Positions 23,464-36,580 of a DNA stretch of 64,000 bases are shown in pieces. Source of the DNA: Hyaloraphidium curvatum (lineage: Eukaryota > Monoblepharomycota > Hyaloraphidiomycetes > Hyaloraphidiales > Hyaloraphidiaceae); the NCBI GenBank assembly GCA_025558095.1, contig JAIVFI010000011.1, forward strand, positions 434,001 to 498,000. Reading direction: 5' to 3'. Numbering within the stretch: the stretch's first letter is position 1; every line of letters starts with the position of its first letter. The translations under genes and the position numbers were made by a program. Under the pieces are notes generated by a model. It saw only the letters and a list, made by a program, of their open reading frames with translations. It was not told the origin of the DNA and searched no databases.

Positions 23464-26400
23464 ATGACGGTCGAGAGCGACGTTACGCCGCCGAGTGAGT
23501 GCCTTCCGGGGCTCGGGACCCGTCGCGATGTCGCCGGAATGCTGAATGCCGCGGAATCGCAGCGATGTCGCGGTGGAGCTCTTCCTCCGACTCCGTCAAG
23601 GAGTACGTTCAGAGGCTTGGAGGACATACCCCGATCACAAAGGTCCTCATCGGTAAGCTTGCGGCCTGGGCCGGAGCGGCCGATGGCGGCGGACGGGTCG
23701 CTGAGCTGTCTCCGGATCCCGCCAGCCAACAACGGTATCGCCGCCGTCAAGGAGATCAGATCTGTTCGGAAATGGGCCTACACGGAGTTCGGCGAGGAGA
23801 GGGCTATTCAGTTCGTGGCCATGGCCACGGTGGGTTCGGCTGCGGACGGGGCGGCGAATGGAATCTGATCCGGTCCTCGCCGGCCCGCAGTCGGAGGACC
23901 TCGCGGCCAACGCCGAGTACATTCGGCTGGCCGACCAGTACGTTGAGGTGCCCGGAGGCAGCAACAACAACAACTACGCCAACATCGACCTGATTACGGA
24001 CATTGCCGAGCGGGTCGGTGCCCAGGTGGGTACCGGCGGGTGGCGTTTTTCGCAAGCGACGACTGACGCTCCGTTCCCGCGCTGCAGGCCGTCTGGGCTG
24101 GCTGGGGTCATGCTTCGGAGAACCCGAAGCTCGTGGAGAAGCTCAAGTCCGTCGGGATCATCTTCATTGGACCTCCGGCCAACGCCATGCGGACCCTGGG
24201 CGACAAGATCGCCTCGACCATCGTCGCCCAGTCGGCCGACGTGCCCTGCATCGACTGGAACGGCAATACCGTGACCCTCAGCGCGGAGGACCGCGATGAG
24301 CAGGGTGTGGTCATCATCCCGGACGAGGTGCTCCGCAAGGCTTGGGTGATGGACGCCGAGGAGGGCCTGAAGCACGCTGAGCGCATCGGATACCCGGTCA
24401 TGATCAAGGCCTCGGAAGGTGGTGGCGGCAAGGGCATCCGCAAGGTCACGGATGGGAAGGGCTTCAAGGGCCTTTACGAGCAGGTGGCGCGCGAGGTGCC
24501 GGGCAGCCCGATCTTCGTCATGAAGGTTCGCTTCGGTCGAGTCCTTCAGTGGGGGAGTACCTGACAGAGCGATCCCCAGATGATGGCCGGTGCTCGCCAC
24601 TTGGAGGTCCAGCTACTCGCCGATCAGTACGGCAACGCCATCTCCCTCTTCGGTCGCGACTGCTCCGTGCAGCGCCGCCACCAGAAGATCATCGAGGAAG
24701 CACCTGTCACCGCCGCGCCCCCGGAAGTGCTGGAGAAGATGGAGAAGGCCGCCGTGCGTCTCGCTCGCCTCGCCGGCTACGTCAACGCCGGCACCGTCGA
24801 GTATCTCTACGACGCCGAGACCAAGACGTTCTCCTTCCTCGAACTCAACCCGCGGCTGCAAGTCGAGCACCCGACGACCGAGATGGTTTCTGGTGTCAAC
24901 ATTCCGGCCGCCCAGCTGCAGGTCGCAATGGGCATCCCGTTGAGTGGAATCAAGGACATCCGGACGCTCTACGGGTGAGTTGTTACGCGCTCTTGCTCAT
25001 CGGTGGTGGAAACTTACCCATCCGATTCGCCAGTTTGAACCCTTACGAGACCTCGCCCATCGACTTTGACTTTGTCAAGCCGATTTCGTACGAGATCCAG
25101 CGCAAGCCCGCTCCCAAGGGCCACGTCATCGCCTGCCGCATCACTGCCGAGAATCCCGAGGCCGGCTTCAAGCCCAACTCGGGCAAGGTCCTCGAGCTCA
25201 ACTTCAGGTCGTCGACCAACGTCTGGGGCTACTTCTCCGTCATCTCGACCAGTGGCATCCACGACTTTGCCGACTCGCAGTTCGGACACATCTTCGCCTA
25301 CGGCGAGACGCGCCAGATCGCCCGCAAGAACATGATCGTCGCCCTCAAGGAGCTCTCGATTCGCGGTGATTTCCGCACCACCATCGAGTACCTCGTCACG
25401 CTGCTCGAGATGAAGGACTTTGCCGAGAACAACTTCGACACCGCGTGGCTCGACGGTCTCATCGCCAAGAAGATCGAGATCCAGAAGCCCGAGCTGCTTG
25501 TCGTCGTCGTCTGCGCGGCCGTTAGCAAGGCCCTCACGTCGTTCGAAGAGAACGTCGCCGAGTACCGCAAGGTGCTGGAGAAGGGCCGCATTCCCGAGCG
25601 CAACCTGCTCAAGACCAGCACCGTCATCGAGTTCGTGTACGAGGACATCAAGTTCCGCTTCACGGTCGCGCGGTCCGGGCCCGAGACCTTCCGCGTCATC
25701 TACGGCGGCACCATCGTCGAGGTCATCTGCAGGCGGCTGGCCGACGGCGGCATGCTCATCCTACTCGACGGCAAGAGCCACGTGGCCTACCTCAAGGAAG
25801 AAGCGGTCTCGACCGTCTTGACGCTCGATAGCCGCACCATCAACCTCGAGAAGGAGTCGGACCCGACAAAGATGCGCAGCCCTTCGTCCGGCAAGCTCGT
25901 TAGGTTCCTCGTCGAGGACGGCGGCCACGTCAACGCCGGCGACCAATTCGCCGAGATCGAGGTCATGAAGATGGTCATGGCGCTGTCCGCCTCGGCGGCC
26001 GGCGTTGTGACGCACCAGAAGCAGCCCGGCGTGGCACTGCAGGCCGGCGACGTTCTTGCCAGCTTGGACCTCGACGACCCCAGCGCAGTCAAGCAGTCGA
26101 AGCCGTTTGAAGGCCAGATCTCCTTTGGGTGAGTTGCCGCGCCGATCAACGTCGCATGTGAGGCTGACGCATTTGGCCACGCAGCGCGCCGCAGGTCGGC
26201 GGCAGCAAGGCGCATCAGCGCGCCAGGGAGCTGCGTAAGAACCTCGAGCTCGTCCTCGATGGCTACGAAAGCTACGACGGCGTCGCGGCGGACATCCGCA
26301 AGCTCTCGGACGTTCTCAAGGATCCGGAGGTTCCCCGCCTTCAGCTCCTCGAGGTGCTCTCGTCGCTCACGGGACGCATCCCGTCGAACGTCGAGGACGC

Positions 26401-29400
26401 CCTGCGCGACGTCACTGCCGAGCCTTGGGACGTCGATGGGGTCTCGGGCAAGATCTCCGCCGCGGAAGCCGCCGTCGCTTCCCACGCTCCCAAGGGCGTG
26501 GACGAGCGAGCCGCCTACGACACGCAGCTCGCTCCTGTGACCGCGCTGCTCAAGGAGTACCACAACGGCCTCCTCGCGCACGAGCGCTCCGTCATGACCG
26601 AGCTCCTGGAGCGGTACTACGCCGTGGAGAAGCTCTTTGACCGTGAGCACGCCGAGAGCGACGTCTTGGACAAGATCCGGCAGGAGAACAAGGGCGATTT
26701 CGACATTGCTATCTCGCTGGCCCGGGCGCACGGCAAGATGTCGACCCGCAACGAGCTGATGCTCAACCTGCTTGCCCACGTCCGCTCCGACTACGACGGC
26801 GAGCAGTGGAAGGGAGCCTACTCTCCCATCCTCAAGAAGCTTGCCGCGCTCGACTCCAACGTTTCCGTCAAGGTCGCCGTGCGCGCCCGGGAGCTCCTCA
26901 TCTACACCACCCTGCCGACGTACTCCGAGCGGTACTCCGAGATCGAGAAGTCGCTGCGGGATGCGCTTCAGGGCGCCCCGGCCAAGAAGATTGTTGCCAA
27001 CGGCAAGGCCTCCACCACCGTTCCGGTCGAGGACATTGTGGCGCACGACCGCCTCGTCGACCTCATCAGCGCCAACCACTCGATCATCGACGTCCTGACG
27101 CAGTTCTTCTACCACCCGGAGGTCCCGATCCGGATGGCCGCGCTGCACACCTACGTCGCGCACACTTATGTCAACGCGTACGAGATCGCCGGCGCCGAGT
27201 TCGAGAACCTGCTCAACAAGGTCCCGGTCTTCAAGTGGGACTTCAAGCTCAAGGAAATCTCCCGCGACCAAGACGCTCTCGAGCCGATCGCCCGCGACAG
27301 GACCCCCAGCGCGGCCGACGGACCCGCCTCCGCGCGGAAGGGCGTCATGGGCGCATTTCAGTCGCTCGACGAACTCGAGGAGGCCTTCCCCATCCTCATT
27401 AGCGAGCTGGCCTCTGTCTCGGGCACGGCGGCCAAGCGCACGGACTCGGTCTCGGACCTCGTCTCCATGAGCAGGCAGGCTGCCCTGTCGCCCGCAGTTG
27501 CCGCCGCGTCTGGTAGCGTCAACGTCGTCAACCTCGCCATCGATTCCAGCAAGATCAAGCACATCGACGACGAGGCTCTGGCGGCGCGGGGCAGCAAGAT
27601 GCTTCACAAGCATAAGCAGCTGCTCCTCGACCATGGCGTCCGCCGCGTCACCTTCACGGTCACGCAGCAGGGCCAGTTCCCCAAGTACTTCACATTCAAG
27701 CAGTTCCTCGACTACCGCGAGGACGGCATTATCAGGCACATCGAGCCGGCCCTGGCGTACCAGCTCGAGCTCCGCCGCATGGCCAACTTCAACATCCGCG
27801 CGTGCTTCGGCGACAACCGCCGCGTGCACGTCTACCTCGGCACCGGCAAGGAGAACCCGACCGACAACAGGTTCTTCGTGCGTGCCCTCGTGCAGCCGGG
27901 TGCGCTGGCGGAGAACGTGCGCACGCACGACTTCCTGGCTTCCGAGGGCGAGCGCATCCTGAGCGACATCATGGACGCCCTCGACGTGCTCAACTCGGAG
28001 CAGTCGAGCCAGACCCAGACGGACTGCAACCACCTCTTCATCAACTTCATCCCGACGTTCCAGCTCGATGAAGACGAGGTCGAGAAGGAGCTGCGCGGCA
28101 TCATCATCCGCAATGGCATCAGGCTCTTCCGCCTGCGGGTCACGGATGCCGAGGTCCGCTTCGTCATCCAAAAAGGGTCCAACCCGCCCCAGGCAATCCG
28201 GTTCATGATCTCGAACGTCACCGGCTACATCATAAAGATCGAGCGTTACGCCGAGGTCAAGAACGCCGAGGGCTTCTACGTCCTGAACTCGAGCACCAAC
28301 CCGCCCGGCCACCTCCACCGCACTCCCGTGCTCGCGCTGCACGGCACCAAGGAGTATCTCGCTCCGAGGCGGTACAAGGCCCACTTGCTGGGCACGACCT
28401 TTGTCTACGACTTCCCCAACCTCTTCCGCCAGGCGGTCCAGGGCATGTGGGCGCGCTTCGTCAAGAAGAACCCGTCGGCTGCGGTTCCGACCAACGCCAT
28501 GACGTACACGGAGCTCGCCTTGGACGAGACCAAGCAGCTGCGCGAGGTGTTCCGCGAGCCCGGCAGCAACAACATCGGCATGGTCGCGTGGCTCTTCGAG
28601 ATGTTCACCCCGGAGTGTCCCGAGGGGAGGAAGCTCGTCGTGATCGCCAACGATATCACCGTCAACACCGGCTCGTTCGGTACCGAGGAGGACCTGCTCT
28701 TCAAGAAGGCCTCGGAGCTCGCACGCAAGCACGGCTACCCGCGCGCCTTCCTGTCGGCCAACTCGGGCGCCAGGATCGGGCTCGCCGACGAAGTCAAGGC
28801 CAGGTTCAAGATCGCGTGGAACGATCCCAAGGACCCCGCCAAGGGCTTCAAGTACATCTACCTCACGCAGGCGGACATGAACGCCCTCCGCGACCCGACC
28901 TCGGGCAACGTTCCCGCCATCACCGAGATGATCCAGGACGAGGGTGAGGTCCGCTACAAGATCACCGACATCATCGGCAAGCAGGACGGCCTCGGCGTCG
29001 AGAACCTGCGCGGTTCGGGCATGATCGCCGGCGAGACTTCGCTCGCCTACAAGGATATCTTCACCATCACCCTTGTGACTGGCCGTTCCGTCGGTGGGTT
29101 TCCGCGCCTGATGTATCGCATGAGCTCCGTGACACTGTCTCGCGCAGGTATCGGAGCCTACCTCGTCCGTCTGGGGCAGCGAGCCATCCAGGTCGAAGGC
29201 CAGCCCATTATCCTCACCGGCTCGTCCGCCCTCAACAAGGTGCTCGGCCGCGAGGTCTACAGCTCCAACCTCCAGCTCGGCGGGACCCAGATCATGTACA
29301 AGAACGGCATTTCGCACATGACCGCCAAGAACGACATGGAGGGCGTCACCCACATCGTCAAGTGGCTCTCGTACGTCCCCAAGGCGCGCGGCTTCGACCT

Positions 29401-30847
29401 GCCCAGCCTCAGCATGGTGCCGGATCCGGTCGAGAGGCCCGTGGAGTTCAAGATCCCGAACACGCCGTACGACCCGCGCAACTTCCTGGCGGGTGTGCAG
29501 GAGGGCAACAAGTGGATTTCGGGCATCTTTGACCGCGACTCGTGGGTCGAGGCCATGGGCGGATGGGCACCTGGCGTCGTCACTGGCAGAGCTCGTCTTG
29601 GCGGTGCGTATTCGTCTGCGAAGTCTGGCGCTTGGGCTTATTCGATTCCGCCGGCAGGTATCCCGATCGGCATCGTTTCGGTCGAAATGCGCACGATCCG
29701 GGAGACTTGGCCCGCCGACCCCGGCAATCCCGAGTCGAGCGAGCAGATCCTCACCAGCGCGCCTCAGGTGTGGATGCCGGAATCGGCTTTCAAGACGGCG
29801 CAGGCGATCCGCGATTTTAACCACGGCGAGAGTCTCCCGCTCGTCATCTTTGCCAACTGGCGTGGTTTCTCGGGCGGACAGAACGATCTCTTGAAGGGCA
29901 TCCTTAAGTTCGGTTCGTACATAGTCGACGCACTTGTGGACTACCGCCAGCCCGTGTTTGTTTACGTCATGGGCGAGCTCCGCGGCGGTGCATGGGTCGT
30001 GCTCGACCCCACGATCAACCCCGACTACATGGAGATGTACGCGGAGACCAACGCCCGCGGCGGCGTGCTCGAACCCGAGGGCACGGTGGAAATCAAGTAC
30101 CGGAAGAACCAGATCCAGGCGACCATGGAGCGGCTCGACGAGGAGTACAAGGCGCTCAAGGTGGCCGAGAAGGATCTGACCGCGCCCAAATCCGGGGCAG
30201 GCAGCCAGGCCAACGGCGTCGGGGTCAGCTCCAAGGTCACGGACGCGCTCAAGTCGAAGGAGCTGCTGGCAAAGATCTCTGCGCGCGAAAAGAAGCTGAT
30301 CCCGATCTACCACCAAGTCGCCCTGCACTTTGCCGACCTGCATGACACCCCGCGCCGCATGCTGGCCAAGGGCGTCATCCGCGGCATCGTCGACTGGAGC
30401 GACTCGCGTCGGCTCTTCTTCTGGAGGCTCAAGAGGCGGCTTCTCGAGGAGCGCCTCGTGAAGGACATTGCAAAGGCGCGGCCCGATCTGGACCGGCCGG
30501 CGGCGTTCGACGTGCTCGGCAAATGGTACCGGGAAGATGCGGGCCGGGTGCACACCGTCGACGGCTCGGTGGGCTACGCGGAGGTGGCCGACACGGACGC
30601 CGTGTCCTGGCTGGAGGCGTTCAAGGCGAAGCTGGAGGACAAGATGCTGGTGCTGAAGAAGGAGGCGATCAAGGCGGAGATGAAGGAGCTCATGAAGAAG
30701 GACAGGGCGGCATTGCTGGAGGGGATCAGCAACCTGATGCGCCAGCTGTCGGCGGAGGAGCGCGAGCAACTGCTCCAGGTACGTCTCGGAGGGCGGCTTC
30801 TTGTGCATCCCAGCTCACCCTTTTTGTTTCAGGTGTCTCTGTACTAG
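23464..30847 (+). CDS. ACC1: Acetyl-CoA carboxylase (multifunctional)
   Basis: Cytosolic biotin enzyme making malonyl-CoA for fatty-acid synthesis. Exons: 23464-23494, 23563-23652, 23726-23829, 23891-24025, 24088-24525, 24580-24974, 25034-26128, 26185-29093, 29148-29603, 29658-30778, 30833-30847 (2262 aa; family about 2230-2350). Biotin carboxylase: [72 protein letters not shown]. Biotinyl site EVMKM at about residue 707. The central region is followed by carboxyltransferase blocks [27 protein letters not shown] and [14 protein letters not shown], both formed only after in-frame introns of 54 nt are removed. The first exon codes 10 residues. Convergent with Ech1. Confidence 0.97.
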
Positions 30848-30960
30848 TTGGACGGCGGACGGTCTTGGGTGTGCTTGCTCGCCAGCGTGGCTCGGCTCGA
30901 ACTTGGAACTTGGTTGCTGATGATGTACTGTTCATCACGATAGACTGCGCGTTCGATGCG

Positions 30961-31978
30961 CTACAGTTTGGAGAACACGGGCGTCTTCTTGGCAGCCATG
31001 GCCGCATTCACCCTCTGCCCGTCTTCCCCGCCTGCGATTCCGGCGACATAGTTGGCCGTGTATTGGATCCCAGCGGCAACCGACTTGTTCAGGGCAATGA
31101 GACGATCGGCATGTGAAACTGGCGGCGCCCCAACTCACAGAATCACGAGAGAAGTGCAGGATGTCCTTCGTAGCTGTCACTGCTATGGGCGACTGAGCAG
31201 CGATTTCCTTGGCCATGTCGAGTGCAGCAGCTGATGGAACAAGGTGCCGCGTAAACTTCGCGAAGAATGCAGACCATGCCAGGAACGCACCCATGGCCTG
31301 GTCCTTGGTGTCGAAAACCCTGTTTACGAAACCCCACTGCAGAGCTTCGCTGCTCGAAAAGTGACGAGCCGAGAAGGCGAGCTCGCGGACGAAGCTGTCC
31401 GACCCGCAGATCCTTGGGAGGCGCTGGAGCGCACCGACGTCGGCAGCGATGCCGATCGCAGTTTCCTTGAGGCAGTAGCTAGCGTCCTTGGTGCAGTAAC
31501 GAATATCTGTGGCGCAAAGAAGCTCGATCCCTGGAGGGAACCCTGTTAGTCGGCACGGAGATGCGCCCAGGGTTTCCTTACCTGCTCCAAAGGTCGCTCC
31601 GTGGCTCACGGCGATCGTAGGCTTCTCGCATTGTTCGATCGCATTGAACGCCCCGTTCGCCTCATTGATGACCCGGCGTCTGTGCCGGAAGTGCTTCCTC
31701 CCCTGCTCCGTCGGAACGCTCCGGGTCGATCGCTCCTTCAAATTTATCCCCGCGCAGAACAGAGGGCCGTCTCCGCTGATGAGCACGACCCGGACGTCGC
31801 CATCTTCTGCGACAGCCTCAAAAACACGGCGAGTTTCGGACCAGAAAAGATCGTCAATCGCGTTCCGAATCTTCGGCCGGCTTAGGGCGACCTCCAGTAC
31901 CCAGGGCGCAACGAATCCGACCCGCAGAGTTTGAAGGGGCGCCGGAGTGTGATAACGCGAAAGGTCGGTCGACGACAT
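30961..31978 (-). CDS. ECH1: Peroxisomal delta3,5-delta2,4-dienoyl-CoA isomerase (Ech1, crotonase family)
   Basis: Auxiliary beta-oxidation enzyme for unsaturated fatty acids. Exons (minus): 31978-31582, 31530-31139, 31083-30961 (303 aa). Start MSSTDLSRYH; the upstream open frame has no ATG. Crotonase blocks: PKIRNAIDDLFW, VRVVLISGDGPLFCAGINLKE (oxyanion hole), AVSHGATFGAGIELLCATDIRYC (formed at an exon junction), DVGALQRLPRICG. The C-terminus after the last junction ends in KTPVFSKL, a canonical PTS1 signal, so peroxisomal location is likely. Divergent from XPA by 206 bp. Confidence 0.92.
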
Positions 31979-32184
31979 GGCAGGTTCCGGGAGCAGCTTC
32001 GGCGCCAAAAGTCCGTCGGTACGCGCAAATTGTACAAAGATAGGTGTAAGGAGAGAACGAAGGGACGGGAGGTGACGATGCGGGCCGTGGACGGTGTGGC
32101 CTCGTGGTGGGAGACGACCAAGAGACGACTGTGATCGACTCGCCGGCGCACTTGCGTTGCCACCTTCCCGTGCCAGAACGGGCC

Positions 32185-33253
32185 ATGTCGGACGACAACG
32201 GCGGCCCCAGTGGCGGGGGCTTCATCGCTTCGGGCTCCCCGCCGGCCACGGCGCCGGACGGCTCCTCCCGCGCCGAGGCGAACCGCGAACGCGCTCTCCG
32301 CTTGCTGGAGGAACGGCGGCGGGCCGCTGGCCCGGGACCGGCCGCGGGACCTCCCGATGGATCTGCACCTTCCGCATCGTCGGCCTCGGGAGCCCCGGCG
32401 GGGCAGGCCGCGGCCGAGGGAGGCGCACAGGGACCGGAGCCCCAGGGGAGGCCAAACTTCCGGCGGAGCAAGCGGGGCTATCTGGACGGGTACTACGAGT
32501 ACAATTTGAGCGAGATCAGGGATACCAAGGGCGGGTTCATGGCGGTGGAGGCCGACGCGCAGGCGGAAGGGCCCCAGGGGAAGGAGAAGGCCCGGCCAGT
32601 GGAGAAGCGCCTCCGGACAGATCCCCGTGCGTTCCCCGTTCCTTTCTTCCGACTTCCAATCTGAAGCCCTCGATCCAGCCGTCTTGCTGCCGCTCGAGGA
32701 CAACCCGCACTGCCGGCACTGCCGCTCCATCAACATCGACCCCGTGCTGCACGAGCACTTCAAGGTCGACGTCTGCCGCGCGTGCCGCGACGAGCGCCCG
32801 GAAAAGTACAGCCTGCTGACCAAGACCGAGTGCAAGGAGGACTATTTGCTGACGGAGAGCGAGCTTCGGGACGAGGAGGTGCTGCCGCACTGGCTGCGGC
32901 CGAATCCTCAGTGGGTTCGCCTTGCCGCGAGGTAAGGCAACCGCTGACGACCCGCCAGCAAATCGACGTGGAGCAACATGATGCTGTACCTGCGGGAGCA
33001 GGTCGAGGAGTTTGCGTGGAAGAAGTGGGGCGGCGAGGAGAAGCTGGACGAGGAGTTTGAGCGGCGCGACTCGGAAAAGAAGGCCAAGAAGGAGAAGGCG
33101 CACAAGGACAAGATGGCGGAGCTGCGCCGCAAGACCCGGACGTCGACGTGGGTCAAGAAGGAAGCGAAGCACGAGCACTCGTTCGAGGTGGAGGAGGAGG
33201 GGATCGAGGTGTGCAAGTTGTGCGGGCTGACGGTCGAGGTGGACCAGTTCTGA
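32185..33253 (+). CDS. RAD14: XPA / Rad14 nucleotide-excision-repair damage-verification protein
   Basis: Nuclear NER scaffold binding damaged DNA and RPA/TFIIH. Exons: 32185-32626, 32679-32910, 32959-33253 (322 aa). Disordered Ala/Pro-rich N-terminus, then FRRSKRGYLDGYYEYNLSEIRDTKGGF. Zinc finger CRHCRSINIDPVLHEHFKVDVCRACRD, then [50 protein letters not shown]. A C-terminal CKLCGL motif is present. For the first intron, acceptors at 32666 and 32678 both keep frame; I chose the 52-nt version. Confidence 0.93.
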
Positions 33254-33376
33254 GGCGTCCGATCGGAGCGGACGGCTGCTCTGTGCATGGCACGTTCTTT
33301 GTCAATCTCAATGAAGTAGACAATACTACAGCCAGGACCATCCCTCAAATCAGTCAGTCCGAAAAAGAAGGCCAAC

Positions 33377-35446
33377 TCAAATCCTCAGGTCGCCCTCGGC
33401 GTTCCGCCCCCAACACGCCCCGACGGCGTTGACCGCGTTCTTCGTCCCGTGCACCACGCCGGCGCCGACGCGCCAGCATCCCGTGGCGACGAGCGCGACG
33501 CCCTTGACGCACCCGCTGCGCACGCGCGACGCGATGGCCGCCAGCTCGCCGAGCGGGGCCGCGCTCGGGGGTTCGATGTTGACGTCGAAGCCGTACAGCT
33601 CGGCGATCTCGCAGAGGAAGGGCTGGTCGTAGCGCGGGTGCAGGCCCATCTGGGCGTAGTCCTGCGGGCGCACCGTCGGCTCGGGGCGCTTCGAGACGTC
33701 GAGGAAGTGCTGGAAGATGCGCGAGTTGAGGGTCGCGAAGTACCTGCGGGTTCGCCCTCGCAATGAGCACGGAATGGCGCTCTCCCGACGCCCGAACCCA
33801 CTTTGCTATCCGCGTGTCCGTCGTCCTCTCCATCTCCTGCGCCAGCTGCCTGTCCGCCGCCACCATCCTCTCCCTCTCCGCCTCCTCTTCCGCCGTCCCC
33901 TCCTCGGCCCTCGCGCTCGTCCCGCTGTCCTTCCTCCCCTCGGAGAACCCGGAGTCCGTCTGGCTCGCCACGTCGGCGTTGGACGCCGGGCTGGGGTCCG
34001 GCAAAAGGAACGCGCCCGAATCCGACGCCGACGGCGCGCCCGCGGCGGCCCCGACCCGCGGGCGCTCCGCCTCGCGCGCGGCCTCGGAGATGATCTTGCG
34101 GAGCTCCCGGTACCGCGATTTGTCCAGCTCCGTGACGAAGAACTTGGGCGCGGGCGCGACGTTTGAGCCCAGGCCGCCCACGGGGGGGCCGCCAGAGACC
34201 GGGATGCCGTGGTCGAGGAAGAGGTCGTAGTACTGGGGTTTGCTGAGGATGATGGAGTCGGTCGTGCCTGCGGTGGAGGGTCAGGGGCCGACGAGAATTG
34301 AGGAGACGATTGCTCACAGCCGATGTAGTGGGGTTTGTGGGAGACTTCGATGATGTCGTTCAGGTTCACGTAAAAAACAGGGTCAGTCGGGACCTCCGGA
34401 CCGGATTCGAGGTGGTGGGCGCCCAGGGTCAGCGCCGAGAGGACTGATGGGATGGGAGATTAGTTGAGCCCGACGACACGCAAGCCAAACCAACCGTGAT
34501 GGGTCAGGGAGAGGACGGGAGGGGGTGCGAAAAAGAGGATGCGCTTCTGGGCGAGCACGTTCTTCCATATCTGAGGGCGTGATGGGGCGGTGGGGTCAGT
34601 CCGGGTCCGGTGGGGCGGCAAGGCTTTTCCCACCAGGAAGATGTACGGCCCAAAGTAGTCGACGAAGGTGGCGAGCTGGCCCGGCGGCATCTCCTGCAGG
34701 ATCTGCGCTGCCGTGGGCCGCTGTACGCGCTGCAGCGCACCCGACGACGACGACGCCGAGGCCGGCGAGTCCCCCGCGCTTTCCGGGGTGCCGATGGCCT
34801 CGCCCCCGTCCGCCGACGCGCGCACGTGCTGCGGCATGTCCCACGGCGACCGCGTCGCCTCGTAGTACGGCACGAGTTCGGAGTAGTCGCCCGGGTTGCG
34901 CAGCGCGTGGCGCACGCGCGAGCGGAGGAAGGGGATGTGTGCGGCGAGGCCGAGGTAGTCGGGGGACAGCACGCCGACGGCGCGCAGGCGCGCGCCGCGC
35001 TCCATGTCGACAGCGCCAGCGGCGCGGCCGAAAGCGGCGACGCCGTAGAACAGGCCGTTCTTGAAGCAGATCACGTCCTCGTGGATGTTGTGCGAGCCCG
35101 ACGGCAGGCACGAGAACTCCGCGCCGGCGACGTCCGCGCCCTCGGGGTGCACCCACTCGAGCGTGTTGCCGTGCTTCGTGTCGAAGCGCACGACGAACAC
35201 GCACAGCGTGGGCGCTGCGCCGAGCGGGGGCAGCGCGGCGGCGAGGTCCGACGACGACGACACGACGAGCCCCGGGCCGACCGGCACCAGGCCGCCCGCG
35301 CCGGGCGCCAGCTGCACCGGCGAGTCGGCGGCATCCGCGGGGCGCCCCTTGCCCTTGTCGCGCGGCAGCGGGATCTCGACCAGGCTGTCCTCGGGCAGCG
35401 GGGCGACCCGCCCCCCACTCCCGCCCGCGCCCACGCTCGCCGCCAT
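33377..35446 (-). CDS. DENND11: DENND11 / LCHN (divergent DENN-domain protein)
   Basis: Putative Rab-regulatory DENN-family protein. Exons (minus): 35446-34634, 34570-34495, 34443-34318, 34267-33802, 33743-33377 (615 aa). Matches LCHN blocks: VFVVRFDTKHGNTLEWVHPEGADVAGAEF, SGSHNIHEDVICFKNGLFYGVA, RGARLRAVGVLSP, FVDYFGPYIFLIWKNVLAQKRILFFAPPPV, PHYIGCTTDSIILSKPQYYDLF and RIFQHFLDVSKRPEPTVRPQDYAQMGLHPRYDQPFLCEIAELYGFDV. All four introns close in frame at these motifs. An acidic Ser/Glu-rich insert lies between the last two blocks. Confidence 0.88.
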
Positions 35447-35826
35447 CGCCGCGTCCGCCCGCGTGCGGGTCGTGCTCAGCGGGTGCGGCAAGGTCCGGCG
35501 TGCCGCGGCGCCCGGCAGAGGCCGCTCATCAGCAGGGGTTCTATCTGTCGGTGTCAACGGGGGAGCGAAGCCCCGCGGAGGCGAGAACACGCGCCTCGCC
35601 GCACACCCGCACACCACAGCAGATCCTATTTGGCGGCCGGCGTGCCGATCGTTTGGTCAAGGTAGTCTGTCGGACATCACTCCGCGCGCGATGGCCGCGG
35701 CGGACCGCACAGGCCTCGCCGACGCGTCGCACCGCGCCCCCCCCCCTGCTCCACCGCGGAAGACGGCATCTGACCCGGCATGCACCCCGTTTCCTCCCCG
35801 ACGCGCGCGCCATGATTGCAGGCGCC
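35447..35826. other. Divergent intergenic region DENND11 / MMS2
   Basis: 380 bp between divergent starts. No supported gene and no clear TATA box. It contains a long C run (about 35740-35749). Presumed bidirectional promoter. Confidence 0.5.
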
Positions 35827-36446
35827 ATGGCCTCGAAGGTGCCGCGGAACTTTAGGCTGCTGGAGGAGCTGGAGAAGGGCGAGAAGGTGGGAAGCACGCT
35901 GCACGGTCGCACGACCTCGGAAATTCCAACCTTCGCCTTTTGTCCCCGTCTGCGGCTCCTTGGGCCCCTACGTAACTAGGGCTACGGCGATGGGACGTGC
36001 TCGTACGGCCTGCAGGACCCGGAGGACATCACCCTGACCCACTGGAACGGCACCATCATCGGCCCCCTCCACGTGAGCCCCGCCGCCCGTTCCCTCGCCG
36101 GATCCGGCCCGCCGACGCGTCTCCGCGCCCAGACCGTGCACGAGAACCGGATCTACTCCCTGCGCATCAGCTGCGGCGAGCAGTACCCCGACCGGCCGCC
36201 GATAGTCCACTTCTACTCGAAGATCAACATGCCGTCGACCGTGAACCCGCAGAACGGGCGGGTGGAGCACCTCCCCTGCCTGGACCGGTGGGCGCGGAAT
36301 TACAGCCTCGAGACGGTGCTCACGGAGCTTAGACGGTGGGTCGTCCGGGCTTCGCACCACTTGGGGGCTGACGCGCGGACCGCAGCGAGATGGCATCGCC
36401 GGCCAACAAGAAGCTGCCGCAACCGCCCGAGGGCACCCACTTCTGA
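35827..36446 (+). CDS. MMS2: Ubiquitin E2 variant Mms2 / UBE2V
   Basis: Catalytically inactive E2-like partner of Ubc13 for K63-linked ubiquitin chains in post-replication repair. Exons: 35827-35886, 35980-36072, 36133-36335, 36386-36446 (138 aa, family-typical). [20 protein letters not shown] joins [31 protein letters not shown], then [23 protein letters not shown] and a tail of [20 protein letters not shown]. The E2 active-site Cys is absent, as expected; the only nearby Cys is in HLPCLDRW. An upstream in-frame ATG (35812) adds MIAGA but family alignment favours 35827. Confidence 0.94.
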
Positions 36447-36580
36447 ACACCCTGACTCCTTTCTCTATCCTCGGCACGCGGCAGAAATGTAGAACTCAAT
36501 CGGAAAAGACCAGAAACGGCCATTCATTGACTCAGAGTCCAGGGTATACCAGATCTGCTACATGCGGGGTTGGTATCTGT

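Noticed and set aside
29094..29147. Apparent insertion [18 protein letters not shown] in the carboxyltransferase domain
   Set aside because: It is a 54-nt in-frame intron (GTGGGT...CGCAG); removing it restores [14 protein letters not shown].
25787..30808. A 1673-residue open frame antisense to acetyl-CoA carboxylase
   Set aside because: It mirrors a highly conserved sense gene. High GC at third positions removes stops from the antisense frame. The product is a monotonous Leu/Arg/Val/Asp mixture, and it ignores the two in-frame sense introns.
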